Assembly (NCBI RefSeq): GCF_963511525.1
Contig: NZ_CAUPIY010000006.1
Span: forward strand, 70,408 to 134,407
DNA: 64,000 bases
Reading direction: 5' to 3'
Source: Mobiluncus sp963511525
Lineage (GTDB): Bacteria > Actinomycetota > Actinomycetes > Actinomycetales > Actinomycetaceae
Shown here piece after piece: positions 52,064 through 60,754 of the stretch. The notes below the pieces were generated by a model, which was given only the letters and a program-made list of their open reading frames with translations, searched no databases and was not told the origin of the DNA. Within the stretch, counting starts at the first letter, position 1. Each line of letters begins with the position of its first letter. Made by a program: the position numbers and the translations under genes.

Positions 52064-52885
52064 TCACCTCTGACCTTCATTATCATTACTGGGTTTACGC
52101 GCTATTATAGCAATTCCGGTTAGATTCTTACGGTAGTGCTTAAACGTGGCGCGCATTTCTAAAATTCTCGCCCGTAACTCTCGATCGCGTAGAACATTAC
52201 CGAGAATCCGTAGCACTCCCTTGAGACCTTCATCAGCTAGGTTACGCCGTGGCGACAGCAAAGCCATGGGTTCAAAACCGACCCATTCAATAATGAAACC
52301 AGAATTTTCCAGTACCTTGCGCCATTCATTTTCAGTGAGGGGGCGAGCGTTCACGCGAATAACTTGTGCAAGACGCTTACGTAATTCATCAGCTAACTGC
52401 ATGTCTATATCGTTAGGGGTTAACCCGAGTTCGTGAATCACGTAGCATCCGCCTGGTTCTAGTATCCGGTATGCTTCTGAAACAATTTTTTCTTTGTTTT
52501 TCTCGCTTTGCATGGTGAGCATCGCCTCGCCCACCACCACCTGAGCCGATTGCGACTCTAAACCGGTATCCTGGGCGTCTGCCTGTACCACTCTGCCGCC
52601 GCTGTCTGCAACGATGTTTCGCACCCGCTGGGCTGCGTCCGGGTCTTGATCTACCCCCGTATAAGACTCGACCTGCGCTTCGATAATAATTTTGGCTGTT
52701 TTACCTAATCCGGGCGCGAACTCTACGACTTTCTTTCCCGGTATATCAGCTGCTTGGAGCATCCGGTTAGTAAGTTTGAGTCCTCCGGGACGTAGCACCC
52801 GTTTTCCGGCACGTGCTAATACCCAATGTCCGGCTGCGATTTTAGTTGCGCGGGTGCTTTGTGGAAGATTGCAGTCATCATTCAT
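52064..52885 (-). CDS. Class I SAM-dependent methyltransferase under an iron box
   Basis: 273 residues. The SAM-binding motif is VVEFAPGLGKTAKIIIEA (near residue 53), with VDQDPDAAQRVR and EAYRILEPGGCYVIHELGL following; the acceptor is unknown. The first 34 residues are duplicated almost exactly 862 bases away. A DtxR/IdeR box lies 24 bases upstream of the ATG, so the gene and the cupin behind it are probably expressed under iron limitation. No ribosome site is close (GGGAAC). Confidence 0.84.
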   Translation of the reverse strand: MNDDCNLPQSTRATKIAAGHWVLARAGKRVLRPGGLKLTNRMLQAADIPGKKVVEFAPGLGKTAKIIIEAQVESYTGVDQDPDAAQRVRNIVADSGGRVVQADAQDTGLESQSAQVVVGEAMLTMQSEKNKEKIVSEAYRILEPGGCYVIHELGLTPNDIDMQLADELRKRLAQVIRVNARPLTENEWRKVLENSGFIIEWVGFEPMALLSPRRNLADEGLKGVLRILGNVLRDRELRARILEMRATFKHYRKNLTGIAIIARKPSNDNEGQR

Positions 52886-53016
52886 GTTCCCAGTCTATCA
52901 GAATAAGCTTAGGTAAGCCTTACCTATCCTAGATAGTCTGGGTGCTCCGAGGCACAGGCGGTGTGTTTAGAGCCATCCGAGTTCACGGGCTTTTCGAGCT
53001 GCACCCGCCGGCGTGC
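52792..53016. repeat. Direct repeat, copy A (methyltransferase start, iron box, regulator tail)
   Basis: About 225 bp, some 90% identical to 53654-53878 at a constant offset of 862 bp. It carries the live methyltransferase start, the iron box and, on the minus strand, the last codons of a response regulator (AGAARKARELGWL then stop at about 52969). Those codons are not attached to any regulator gene here. Confidence 0.9.
52909..52927. promoter_or_regulatory. DtxR/IdeR-type iron box, copy A
   Basis: TTAGGTAAGCCTTACCTAT is a 19-bp near-palindrome, very close to the DtxR consensus TTAGGTTAGCCTAACCTAA. It sits over the likely -35 region of the methyltransferase gene. Confidence 0.8.
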
Positions 53017-53060
53017 CGAGACCTCTGCGGAAGTGGTCATCTGGGAAACCGCCAAGGTTT

Positions 53061-53633
53061 TTAGCGTCCGTGCTGTCTCTCCCAGTCCAAAAGCCATTGT
53101 TTAATCTCAATCCCGGGCCCGTATCCTCCCAGACCACGAGCCGCCACGACTCGGTGGCACGGTACGATGATTACCACTGGGTTGCTATGCATAGCCTGGC
53201 CTACAGCACGCGCCGCGCCAGGACTGCCAGCCTCCACCGCCAACTGAGAATAGGTGCGGGTTTGACCGTAGGAAATAGCGGCGCAGGTCTGCCAGATACG
53301 ACGGCGAAACTCACTGCCGGACAGGTCGAGCGGAATCCTGAAGCTGCGGCGGGTGCCGGCAAAGTATTCCTCAAGCTGGCTTCTTGTCAGATTGCAAAGA
53401 TTGCGAGCAGCAGTTGGCATCCGGGGAATAGGGCATTCAGTCGCGTTGCGTCCGTTAAGTTCAGGCGCCTGATGTGCGGTATTTGTATGGAGACTATCGC
53501 CTGGAGCGTGCGTTTTAGTCGGATTTTCACCTAACACACACCGCGTCAACCCCTGCTCGCTGGCCGCCAGATACATCCAACCCAAGGGAGTGGACAGAGG
53601 ACGGCAGTCCCAGTATTCACGGCGCTGCGGCAT
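53061..53633 (-). CDS. ogt: Methylated-DNA-protein-cysteine methyltransferase
   Basis: 190 residues. The active-site PCHR (Cys159) is in VIIVPCHRVVAARG, preceded by the helix-turn-helix YGQTRTYSQLA...GAARAVGQAM. It transfers alkyl groups from O6-alkylguanine to itself and is used once. An insert of about 35 residues (NPTKTHAPGDS...RMPT) lengthens the N-terminal domain. The gene lies exactly between the two copies of a 225-bp direct repeat, so it may have been captured or may be lost by recombination. Confidence 0.92.
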   Translation of the reverse strand: MPQRREYWDCRPLSTPLGWMYLAASEQGLTRCVLGENPTKTHAPGDSLHTNTAHQAPELNGRNATECPIPRMPTAARNLCNLTRSQLEEYFAGTRRSFRIPLDLSGSEFRRRIWQTCAAISYGQTRTYSQLAVEAGSPGAARAVGQAMHSNPVVIIVPCHRVVAARGLGGYGPGIEIKQWLLDWERQHGR

Positions 53634-53642
53634 GCCCTCAGT

Positions 53643-53747
53643 CTACATTGTCCGCAGCACCCGTTTTCCGGCACGCGCTAGTACCCAATGTCCGGCTGCG
53701 ATTTTAGTTGCGCGGGTGCTTTGTGGGAGATTGCAGTCATCATTCAT
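53643..53747 (-). pseudogene. Truncated duplicate of the methyltransferase gene
   Basis: A 34-codon frame beginning MNDDCNLPQSTRATKIAAGH, as in the intact gene, through GKRVLR and then TM and a stop. It has the same start context and iron box as the live copy 862 bases away, but no SAM motif, so it is a fragment left by duplication. Confidence 0.85.
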
Positions 53748-53878
53748 GTTCCCAGTCTATCAGAATAAGATTAGGTAAGCCTTACCTATCCTAGATAGTC
53801 TGGGTGCTTCGACGCACAGGCGGTGTGTTTAGAGCCATCCTAGTTCGCGCGCTTTTCTAGCTGCGCCCGCCGAAGTGT
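53654..53878. repeat. Direct repeat, copy B
   Basis: The partner of 52792-53016. It includes the methyltransferase fragment, the second iron box and the true 3' end of the response regulator gene. Confidence 0.9.
53771..53789. promoter_or_regulatory. DtxR/IdeR-type iron box, copy B
   Basis: Identical over all 19 bases to copy A. It may now drive ogt through the fragment, which would put a repair gene under iron control. Confidence 0.7.
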
Positions 53879-54434
53879 CCGTGTGAGTTTTGCTGATTGC
53901 ACTCGAGAGGTAGTTGCGTACCGTGCCAGGTGAGAGGTACACCCGAGCCGCGATCTCTTGGACTTTCAAGCCCTGTTCGGCGATTTTCAGGACTTCCATC
54001 TCGCGTTCTGTCAAGGGATTATCGCCCTCGAAAAGGGATTCGGTGGCCAGTTTTTCGTCCACAGCGGTGCCTCCGGCGGCAATAGTTCGTACTGCGGCGG
54101 CGAGTTCTTCGGCGGGAGTTTCCTTGACCATAAAGCCTTTGGCACCGGCGCTCAAGGCGCGTTTCAAGTATCCGGGACGTCCAAAAGTCGTCAATATCAG
54201 CGTCTTGGTGTCGGCGGCAGTCTCGGTGATGGCTTTGGTGGCGGCGATTCCGTCAAGGTCGGGCATCTCGATGTCCACCACCGCAACCTGGGGGTGGTGG
54301 GTTTGGACGGCATCGAGGAGCTCGCGACCATTGCTGGCCTGGGCGACTACCTCAATGTCGCCTTCGAGTTCCAGCAGTGCCGCAATCGCTCCGCGCACTA
54401 GCGCTTGATCATCGGCCAGTACCACGCTAATCAC
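53829..54434 (-). CDS. NarL/FixJ-type response regulator
   Basis: 201 residues: a receiver domain with phospho-acceptor Asp54 (VAVVDIEMPDLDG), conserved Thr and Lys (ILTTFG, GFMVKE), then a LuxR-type helix-turn-helix (NPLTEREMEVLKIAEQGLKVQEIAARVYLSPGTVRNYLSSA). It is activated by the kinase encoded just before it, whose stop codon it overlaps by 4 bases. Likely targets are the ABC transporter genes of the same operon. Confidence 0.93.
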   Translation of the reverse strand: MISVVLADDQALVRGAIAALLELEGDIEVVAQASNGRELLDAVQTHHPQVAVVDIEMPDLDGIAATKAITETAADTKTLILTTFGRPGYLKRALSAGAKGFMVKETPAEELAAAVRTIAAGGTAVDEKLATESLFEGDNPLTEREMEVLKIAEQGLKVQEIAARVYLSPGTVRNYLSSAISKTHTDTSAGAARKARELGWL

Positions 54435-55663
54435 AGCTTTACCTCCACTACGGTGCCGGTCTCAAGGGCGTTTTGCCGTTCGTTAGCGGCGCTTGCGGTG
54501 CCCGTGGTGCTTGCGGTGCTTGCGACCCCACGTTTCCCTACTATACTGAGGGTTCCCCCGACCTGTTCCACGCGAGCCTTGAGTCCCTCCAGGCCGTGTC
54601 CGGCAGCATCGGGGGGAATCCCCACTCCATTATCGGTGATAGTCAGGCTGCTCCGGTCTAACTTGATAGTGGCTCGGCGAGCCGCCGAGTGACGAATGAT
54701 GTTGGTGGTGGCCTCCCTAATCACCCAAGCGAAAACTGCTTGGTTCACGGCGGGGATGGAGTCGAGGTCTTTCCAGGCGCTGCCCTCCCGTTGCAAGTCG
54801 ATACCGGCACTCTCCAATGCCTGAGACGCGGCGGTGATTTCTTCTGACAAACTCTGTACTTTGAGCCCCGCCACAGTTTGTCTAACCTCCTCGATTGATT
54901 CCCGCGCCAAGTGGGTAATCTCGCGCAGTTCCGCGTGGGCACGCCCAGGGTCGCGTTCCAGCAGTTTTCCGGCTAGTTCGGACTTGAGGGCAATGACCGT
55001 AAGGGTGTGACCCAGGACATCGTGTACGTCCCTGGCTACACGTTCGCGTTCTTCCAAAATCGCTCGTGTCCCAGCTTGGCGCTGGCTTTCAATACTGGAA
55101 CCGATAAAGAAAGTTATTCCCGCCACGAACATAAACACGGCTGAGGTGGTGATGGCGAGGCCAAAGTATTCTTGACCATTCGGTACAAAACTGGGGATGA
55201 GGAAGGAGGTTAAAACCGTCAAGGCTCCGGCAATATAGCCAACCGTTTGTGGCAGGGTGAAAGGCGCGGCAGCAGCGATAAACGGCAGGAAAGCCAAGGA
55301 GTTCAGCGGTCCTAACACTGCCACCTGTAGCAATGTAGTCAGCACAAGTACCGCAAAGGCTACGGCGTCGCTCTTGCGTAGGCGGTGCCGACCGTCGAAG
55401 TAGCGGAAGTTACGCTCTCCCATGATTGGTTTGCGCCACGAGAGTGAAAAAGCAGCTACGTAAGCCAGAGCGAATGCGGTGGTCAATATCAGGGAAATTA
55501 TCTTTTGCCCCAGGGGTAAGGTCAGTGCCTGACTAATCGGAAAGTACAGAAACCCCAGCCACACGTGGCTCATGATGATGCTTACGATAACGTAGGACTT
55601 TGAGGGCGGCATGCTGAAACTGTGGTCTTTCGCCGTGAAGTCGGAGGTGGATTGCGTGCTCAT
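54431..55663 (-). CDS. Sensor histidine kinase (HisKA_3 type)
   Basis: 410 residues. Six hydrophobic helices (about 25-195) precede the dimerisation domain ERERVARDVHDVLGHTLTVIALK (phospho-acceptor His) and a short HATPase domain with EATTNIIRHSAA and ITDNGVGIPPDAAGHGLEG. Before the final strand there is an unusual Ala/Ser/Thr stretch (ASTASTTGTASAANERQ), encoded by a run of near-repeats of 9 bases. The ATG at 55663 overlaps the permease stop by 4 bases. The architecture resembles the DesK/LiaS-like sensors paired with ABC exporters. Confidence 0.92.
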   Translation of the reverse strand: MSTQSTSDFTAKDHSFSMPPSKSYVIVSIIMSHVWLGFLYFPISQALTLPLGQKIISLILTTAFALAYVAAFSLSWRKPIMGERNFRYFDGRHRLRKSDAVAFAVLVLTTLLQVAVLGPLNSLAFLPFIAAAAPFTLPQTVGYIAGALTVLTSFLIPSFVPNGQEYFGLAITTSAVFMFVAGITFFIGSSIESQRQAGTRAILEERERVARDVHDVLGHTLTVIALKSELAGKLLERDPGRAHAELREITHLARESIEEVRQTVAGLKVQSLSEEITAASQALESAGIDLQREGSAWKDLDSIPAVNQAVFAWVIREATTNIIRHSAARRATIKLDRSSLTITDNGVGIPPDAAGHGLEGLKARVEQVGGTLSIVGKRGVASTASTTGTASAANERQNALETGTVVEVKL

Positions 55664-56424
55664 ACGCGCCTCCGTGAACGTTGATAGCCCCATATTGCCA
55701 GGAGAGCAAAAATCAAGATCCACACTACAAAGTTCACGATGCCAATTCCTAGGTTTTCGGTGTATAGCTTTCCGTCCATCGTAATCTGATTTCCGTTAGT
55801 GGCGGCGTATCTTGCGAGGATTCCGTAACCGTAGCCTGGCATGAATTTCGCGAAATCCAGCAGCCATCCGCCCAGGGGCATAAACAGATTCGCGCCGAAA
55901 CCAAATAGGGTGGTCAGACCCGAGGCGATAGAGACGGCCGTATCAGAATGCAGCAGCAGCCCGAAAGCCAGACCGTAGAGGGTGAAAGTGAGCGACCCAC
56001 CCAGAATCACCAAGACAGAGATAACCCAAGCAGAGGGCTCCGCTTTGGCTTGAGTCAGACCACCCAACAGGAAGATGACCGCCACGGGCAAAGCCGCCAG
56101 CAGCGCTCCCAAGGCGATTTTGGTACCCAGGTACCTCCCGTTACTCAGGGGAGTCAGTGCGATTTGGCGTCCCCAGCCTTGGATCTTTTCCACGGAGGTG
56201 CCAGCGGCAAAACTGGCGGTGGAGATAATGGCTCCGTAGGCGGCGATATTGACCATAATGACCCAGGCCCAATTGGCAGTCGTGTCGGCGACCATTTCCT
56301 TGGCATAGGTCGCGGCGACTCCAAAAATCAGGTAAATCACTGCCGGAAGTCCGATGACGAACATGGGTACTTCGGGTGAGCGCAGGATTCGCTTTAAATC
56401 CAGAGCAAATATTTTCGTGTTCAT
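55660..56424 (-). CDS. ABC-2 type transporter permease
   Basis: 254 residues with six transmembrane helices and the ABC-2 features: a long extracytoplasmic-facing first segment, WGRQIALTPLSNGRYLGTKI in the coupling region and a terminal YQRSRRR. It forms an exporter with the ATPase 12 bases upstream, and probably exports a drug, lipid or peptide sensed by the linked kinase. The start ATG at 56424 is close behind the ATPase stop. Confidence 0.88.
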   Translation of the reverse strand: MNTKIFALDLKRILRSPEVPMFVIGLPAVIYLIFGVAATYAKEMVADTTANWAWVIMVNIAAYGAIISTASFAAGTSVEKIQGWGRQIALTPLSNGRYLGTKIALGALLAALPVAVIFLLGGLTQAKAEPSAWVISVLVILGGSLTFTLYGLAFGLLLHSDTAVSIASGLTTLFGFGANLFMPLGGWLLDFAKFMPGYGYGILARYAATNGNQITMDGKLYTENLGIGIVNFVVWILIFALLAIWGYQRSRRRV

Positions 56425-56436
56425 GATGAGGTTTCC

Positions 56437-57348
56437 TTAGTTGCTGGTCAGGGTAAAGAAAGTGTCCTCCATAGAGGGAGGGACGATTTCCAAGTGGCTC
56501 ACACCGGGTTGAGAAAGAATGAAACGTGCGAAATCATCCGATTTCTGTACCAAAAGGTACATTCTGTCGTCTTTGATTTCCACAGATTCTTGGGGCCAGT
56601 GTTCCTGTATCTGAGCGGCAAGCGCGTTGAGGTGCGAGGGGTCAACCTGGAAAGACACGTTGCGCGTTCGCTGGGCAGTAATTTCCGTCGGGCTGGCGTC
56701 CGCGATGATTTTTCCGTGATTCATCACCACGATGCGGTCGGCATAATCCGCGGCCTCCTGCAGGTAGTGGGTGGCAAAGACAATGGTTTTGCCGTTTTGT
56801 GCCTGACGGTGCATCACTTCCCAAAAGTCGTGGCGCGCGTTGGCGTCCATCCCCGCGGTCGGTTCGTCGAGTATCAATAAATCCGGGTTAGGCAACAGGG
56901 CCAGCGCGAATTTAATCCGCTGTTGTTCCCCGCCGGAGCATTTCCCGATTTTACGTTTGCGAATCGGCTCCAGGTTTGCTGCGCGTATCACCCGCTCGCG
57001 GTTTTCCGGGGTATCAACATCGTGGCCGTAAGCTGCGGCAATCCAGCGGACAACTTCGGAGACATACATATCTTTGAGCAGGCCCCCAGTTTGCAGGACA
57101 GCGGCAATCTGACCGCGGGAAATAGCGGTTTTCGGGTTTACGCCCAAAACCCGCACCTGTCCGGAGGTCGGTGCGCTGAGCCCCAAAACCATATCCAGGG
57201 TGGTGGTTTTCCCCGCGCCGTTCGGCCCCAGCAGGGCCATAACTGTACCAGTCGGTACATTAAGTTCGATGCCGTCCACCGCGTGGACTTTCCCAAAGTG
57301 CTTATGCAAATGAGTGAGCTGCAGGGCAGCTGTAGTGGTTGTGTTCAT
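56437..57348 (-). CDS. ABC transporter ATP-binding protein
   Basis: 303 residues. Walker A GPNGAGKTT, Q-loop in AAVLQTGGLL, signature CSGGEQQR (Cys in place of the usual Leu), Walker B LLILDEPTAG and H-loop FATHYLQEA. The C-terminal 90 residues form the accessory domain typical of drug-export ATPases. The frame is open 22 codons upstream; ATG 57348 (MNTTTT) fits family length. It is the first gene of the ABC-sensor-regulator operon. Confidence 0.92.
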   Translation of the reverse strand: MNTTTTAALQLTHLHKHFGKVHAVDGIELNVPTGTVMALLGPNGAGKTTTLDMVLGLSAPTSGQVRVLGVNPKTAISRGQIAAVLQTGGLLKDMYVSEVVRWIAAAYGHDVDTPENRERVIRAANLEPIRKRKIGKCSGGEQQRIKFALALLPNPDLLILDEPTAGMDANARHDFWEVMHRQAQNGKTIVFATHYLQEAADYADRIVVMNHGKIIADASPTEITAQRTRNVSFQVDPSHLNALAAQIQEHWPQESVEIKDDRMYLLVQKSDDFARFILSQPGVSHLEIVPPSMEDTFFTLTSN

Positions 57349-57460
57349 GTATCTAAGTCTTGCGCCCCGGCGTTTGGGCCGGTAGTGTGCGCAATCACAA
57401 AAAATGGGTGACATCTGTCATATTTTCCGGGCTTCGCGGGAGCCAGATTAGAATGACTCC

Positions 57461-58255
57461 ATGACCAAGATGTGCGAAAACCACGACGATTCGGCGAAAA
57501 ATGGCGCTGTGTCAGCTGACTCGCGTTGTTTGGTGGTGGTCGGAGGGGTGCAAGGACTGCGTGCGCTGTGCGCTGACGACTGGGATTTCTCGGTCTACGA
57601 GTTGGTAATTTGTGGCGATTCGGGGCAAGACGTGGCGCGTGCTTTGGGGATTGTCCCCGACGTCTACATCGGCGACTTCGATTCTTCGCCCCGTCCGGCA
57701 GGTCAGGCCGAGTTCGCAGACGGGCGCACCCGCTCCCCGGAAGTCTTGGCGGCAGTACCCCTCGCCCCTCCTAGCCAAGCTATTCCCGGCGATGAGGTGG
57801 AAGTGATAATTCTGCCTGCGGCCAAGGAAGTAACGGATTCTGAAGCGGCGGTCGATCTGGCGTATTCTCGCGGCTACCGGCACATAGATGTCATTGGAGG
57901 TTTGGGGGGACGCTTGGACCACACCTTGGGAAACCTCGGCATTTTGGCGAAGTTCGCCCACACTCCCGCCCGGCTGCGCTGGATAGACGGCTACAACATG
58001 GTGTCCCTGGTGGGTCCGGGAACCCATACGGTGCCCCGCAACGACTACCACTATTTCGGCTTGATTCCTTTTGACGGCGATGTTGAGGGTCTCACCCTGA
58101 CAGGGACGCGCTACCTGGTCGAGGACTTTACCCTGGTTCGCGGCTCAACACGTGGGGTTTCCAACGAAATCACCGGACAGTTCGCCACCGTTTCTTTCAC
58201 CAGCGGCAGACTGCTGATGGTTTCGTCACGAGACTTGCAGGTTTCGGGTCAATAG
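57461..58255 (+). CDS. Thiamine pyrophosphokinase
   Basis: 264 residues. The motifs CGDSGQDVARALGIVPDVYIGDFDSS, GGLGGRLDHTLGNL and GSTRGVSNEI are those of TPK, which transfers pyrophosphate from ATP to thiamine. An extra stretch (about 88-115, Pro/Ala-rich) lies between the first two. A weak ribosome site precedes the ATG. The nuclease-like gene starts 19 bases after the stop. Confidence 0.9.
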   Translation: MTKMCENHDDSAKNGAVSADSRCLVVVGGVQGLRALCADDWDFSVYELVICGDSGQDVARALGIVPDVYIGDFDSSPRPAGQAEFADGRTRSPEVLAAVPLAPPSQAIPGDEVEVIILPAAKEVTDSEAAVDLAYSRGYRHIDVIGGLGGRLDHTLGNLGILAKFAHTPARLRWIDGYNMVSLVGPGTHTVPRNDYHYFGLIPFDGDVEGLTLTGTRYLVEDFTLVRGSTRGVSNEITGQFATVSFTSGRLLMVSSRDLQVSGQ

Positions 58256-58274
58256 TCTCTCCGGGCGGTTCTTC

Positions 58275-58916
58275 ATGACAAGCACGGTAGGGCGAGTTTC
58301 GGGTTTTCGCGAGCTGTTCGAGATTTTGCAACGCAATGTGAGAGATGCGGGAAAGTGGTGGCCGGCGGAAACAAAGTTCGAGATCCTGGTGGGCAGCGTG
58401 CTTACCCAAAACACGACCTGGACCAGCGTGGAAAAGTCCCTAGAGAACCTGCGGAAGAAAGGACTGCTTGACCCCTTGCGGCTGGCGGGGATGGAATCGT
58501 GCGAACTGGAGAAACTCATTCGACCCAGCGGCTTCATGCGCGCGAAAGCGAGATACCTGAAAAACTTGACCGATTGGTACATAAAAACCGATGCCCGGGC
58601 TGGTGAGATGGACACCCCAACGCTGCGCAACTCCCTTTTGCGAGTTCCAGGAGTGGGTGAGGAAACGGCCGATGACATCCTACTTTATGCCTATGACCGC
58701 CCGGTTTTTATTTTCGATGCCTATGCGCGCCGATTGCTGGCGGCGGCTGGTTTGGGCGAGTTTCGGACCTATCGGCAAGCGCGTCAGGCCCGCGATGCGG
58801 CGTGGCGGGTAGAGACATTTACGGTGGCGGAACTGGCGTTATTTCACGGTTTAGTGGTGCAGGCCGGAAAGGATGCGCGCCGGGACGGAAGTTGGGAAGG
58901 TATCCTGAGGGCATGA
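58275..58916 (+). CDS. HhH-GPD DNA glycosylase (endonuclease III/MagIII-like)
   Basis: 213 residues. The helix-hairpin-helix is LLRVPGVGEETADDILLYA and the catalytic aspartate is in VFIFDAYARR. The N-terminal half has WWPAETKFEILVGSVLTQNT, a signature of the MagIII/endonuclease III-domain group. The four-cysteine iron-sulfur loop of Nth is absent, as in MagIII, so 3-methyladenine removal is more likely than thymine glycol repair. The HAD gene overlaps it by 4 bases. Confidence 0.85.
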   Translation: MTSTVGRVSGFRELFEILQRNVRDAGKWWPAETKFEILVGSVLTQNTTWTSVEKSLENLRKKGLLDPLRLAGMESCELEKLIRPSGFMRAKARYLKNLTDWYIKTDARAGEMDTPTLRNSLLRVPGVGEETADDILLYAYDRPVFIFDAYARRLLAAAGLGEFRTYRQARQARDAAWRVETFTVAELALFHGLVVQAGKDARRDGSWEGILRA

Positions 58917-59566
58917 TTAAAGGCGCGATTTTCGATTGTGACGGGACGCTGCTCGACACTATGCCGCTGTGGCGGGAGGCAGCCGGAAAATACTTGACGA
59001 CCTTGGGGATTGAGGTTGATAAGGACTTGGGTGCGCAATTTTTTGAGATGACTTTGCCCGAGTCGGCGCGCTTGGTACACCAGCGCTTCGGGTTGGACGT
59101 AACGGTTAGCGAGGTCGTGAACGGTATCAAAGATGCGGTCTATACCGGCTATCTCGAGGAGGTGCAGCTCAAGCCCGGTGCCAAGGGTTTCCTGGAGGCG
59201 CTGGCTGAGGCGGGGGTGCCGATGACGGTGGTGAGTTCCGGATCCGAGGGTCTGATTCGCCCGGCTTTCCGGCGTCTGGGGATTGAGGAGATGTTTACGC
59301 AGTATTTCGCCTCTTCGGAAACGGGGATGCATAAGCGCGAGCCGACTATGTTTTTGCAGGCGGCGGGAGCGATGGGCAGCGTGCCGGAGGACGCCTGGGT
59401 ATTTGAAGACGCGGTTTATGCGGTTCGGGTGGCGAACGCGGCCGGGTTCCACACGGTGGGAATCGCCGATGACGCCAGCCGGGGCGAGTCGGATGCTCTG
59501 AGTGCTGAGGCCGAGGCTTACTGGGAAGAATTTCCCGCCGCTATCCCTGACTTCATGCTCCAGTAA
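58913..59566 (+). CDS. HAD-superfamily hydrolase (beta-phosphoglucomutase-like)
   Basis: 217 residues. Motif I IFDCDGTLLDT, motif II VVSSGSEG, a Lys in MHKREPTMF and motif IV VFEDAVYAVR. A small helical cap (about 15-85) is of the subtype I phosphatase or phosphomutase kind. The substrate is unknown. The ATG overlaps the preceding stop as ATGA, so translation is coupled; the longer open frame upstream is not coding. Confidence 0.88.
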   Translation: MIKGAIFDCDGTLLDTMPLWREAAGKYLTTLGIEVDKDLGAQFFEMTLPESARLVHQRFGLDVTVSEVVNGIKDAVYTGYLEEVQLKPGAKGFLEALAEAGVPMTVVSSGSEGLIRPAFRRLGIEEMFTQYFASSETGMHKREPTMFLQAAGAMGSVPEDAWVFEDAVYAVRVANAAGFHTVGIADDASRGESDALSAEAEAYWEEFPAAIPDFMLQ

Positions 59567-59652
59567 CAACCTGGCGATGTTCCAGTCGCGATTGAGGGTT
59601 TTCGCCGACATTTTCAAAACCCATTTTGACTAAGAAGGCAGAAAGGAGCCAG

Positions 59653-60465
59653 ATGCGTTCAGGCAGTTTCACGACCAATCTTGGGGTCATTCGCTATTGG
59701 GTGACGGATGCGCCGTTGGCTGGCAAGCCCTGGCTGGTGTTACTGCCGGGCTTGACTGCTGATCATCGACTGTTTGCGCGACAGATTAAATATTTTACCG
59801 GTCGGTACAATCTGTTTGTGTGGGATGCGCCCGCGCATTATCGCTCGCGGCCCTTCGAACTAGCGTTTGACCTTGACGATATGGCTCGCTGGCTGGGCGA
59901 AATCCTTGACGTGGAGGGTATCGAGCGGCCCGTCTTGGTGGGTCAATCCTTGGGCGGCTATATCTCGCAAGCCTTCATGGACCTGTTCCCGGGTCGGGCG
60001 GAGGGCTTCGTTTCGATTGACAGTGCTCCCCTGCAAAAGCGGTTCTATCCGGATTGGGAGCTGGCTGCCTTGAAGCGCATGGACGCAATCACCCGTTGCA
60101 TCCCCTGGAATGTGTTAAAGCCTTGGGGTGCCTGGGGGACCGCCACCACTATGTACGGCCGCCACATGGTCTATCGGTTCTTGGAAACGTACGGAGAGGC
60201 GGAATATCGGCGATTGATGGTCTTTGGCTACGGCATGTTGGCTCGCGCCGTGGAAAAGGACCGTGCGTACCGAATCGACTGTCCTACTCTATTGATTTGT
60301 GGGCAGCGCGACCATGCTGGCGACGTGAAGACCTACAACCGCAAGTGGTCGCGGGCGATTGGCTGTCCGGTGCATTGGATCAGGGGGGCCGGGCACAACT
60401 CGAACACCGACCGACCCAGGGAAATCAATAGTCTCATCGAGGGCTTTGTAGGTTCCCTTCAATAG
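59653..60465 (+). CDS. Alpha/beta hydrolase
   Basis: 270 residues. Nucleophile elbow LVGQSLGGYISQ (Ser), oxyanion motif LLPGLTADHRLF, acid in LLICGQRDHAGD and histidine in IRGAGHNSNTD. It may be a carboxylesterase or a C-C bond hydrolase; nothing narrows it further. GGAG 5 bases before ATG 59653 sets the start. It follows the HAD gene by 86 bases. Confidence 0.85.
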   Translation: MRSGSFTTNLGVIRYWVTDAPLAGKPWLVLLPGLTADHRLFARQIKYFTGRYNLFVWDAPAHYRSRPFELAFDLDDMARWLGEILDVEGIERPVLVGQSLGGYISQAFMDLFPGRAEGFVSIDSAPLQKRFYPDWELAALKRMDAITRCIPWNVLKPWGAWGTATTMYGRHMVYRFLETYGEAEYRRLMVFGYGMLARAVEKDRAYRIDCPTLLICGQRDHAGDVKTYNRKWSRAIGCPVHWIRGAGHNSNTDRPREINSLIEGFVGSLQ

Positions 60466-60653
60466 GTTCCTCTGGTTGCGTCAGCAAAACACCAAACAGA
60501 AAAAGAGCCATCGCGTAACAGTGCGGAGCTGATGAAGAAACTGCACGGTGTGCCGTTTTCGGCGCAGCACCTCAGAAATAAAACGACTCTTGTCGCCTGC
60601 GATTTTTGCACTAACAGCATGTGTGAGATACTGAGAAAGCGTTTTTGCGCCTT

Positions 60654-60727
60654 GCGGGCGTAGTTCATCGGTAGAACGACAGCTTCCCAAGCTGTAAAGG
60701 CGGGTTCGATTCCCGTCGCCCGCTCCA
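60654..60727 (+). tRNA. tRNA-Gly(CCC)
   Basis: A 74-base type I tRNA: acceptor GCGGGCG/CGCCCGC, D loop TTCATCGGTAGAAC, anticodon loop TTCCCAA (CCC), T loop TTCGATT, and an encoded T plus CCA. Confidence 0.95.
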
Positions 60728-60754
60728 CTTAGACGTCGGATTTGATAAGTACCC

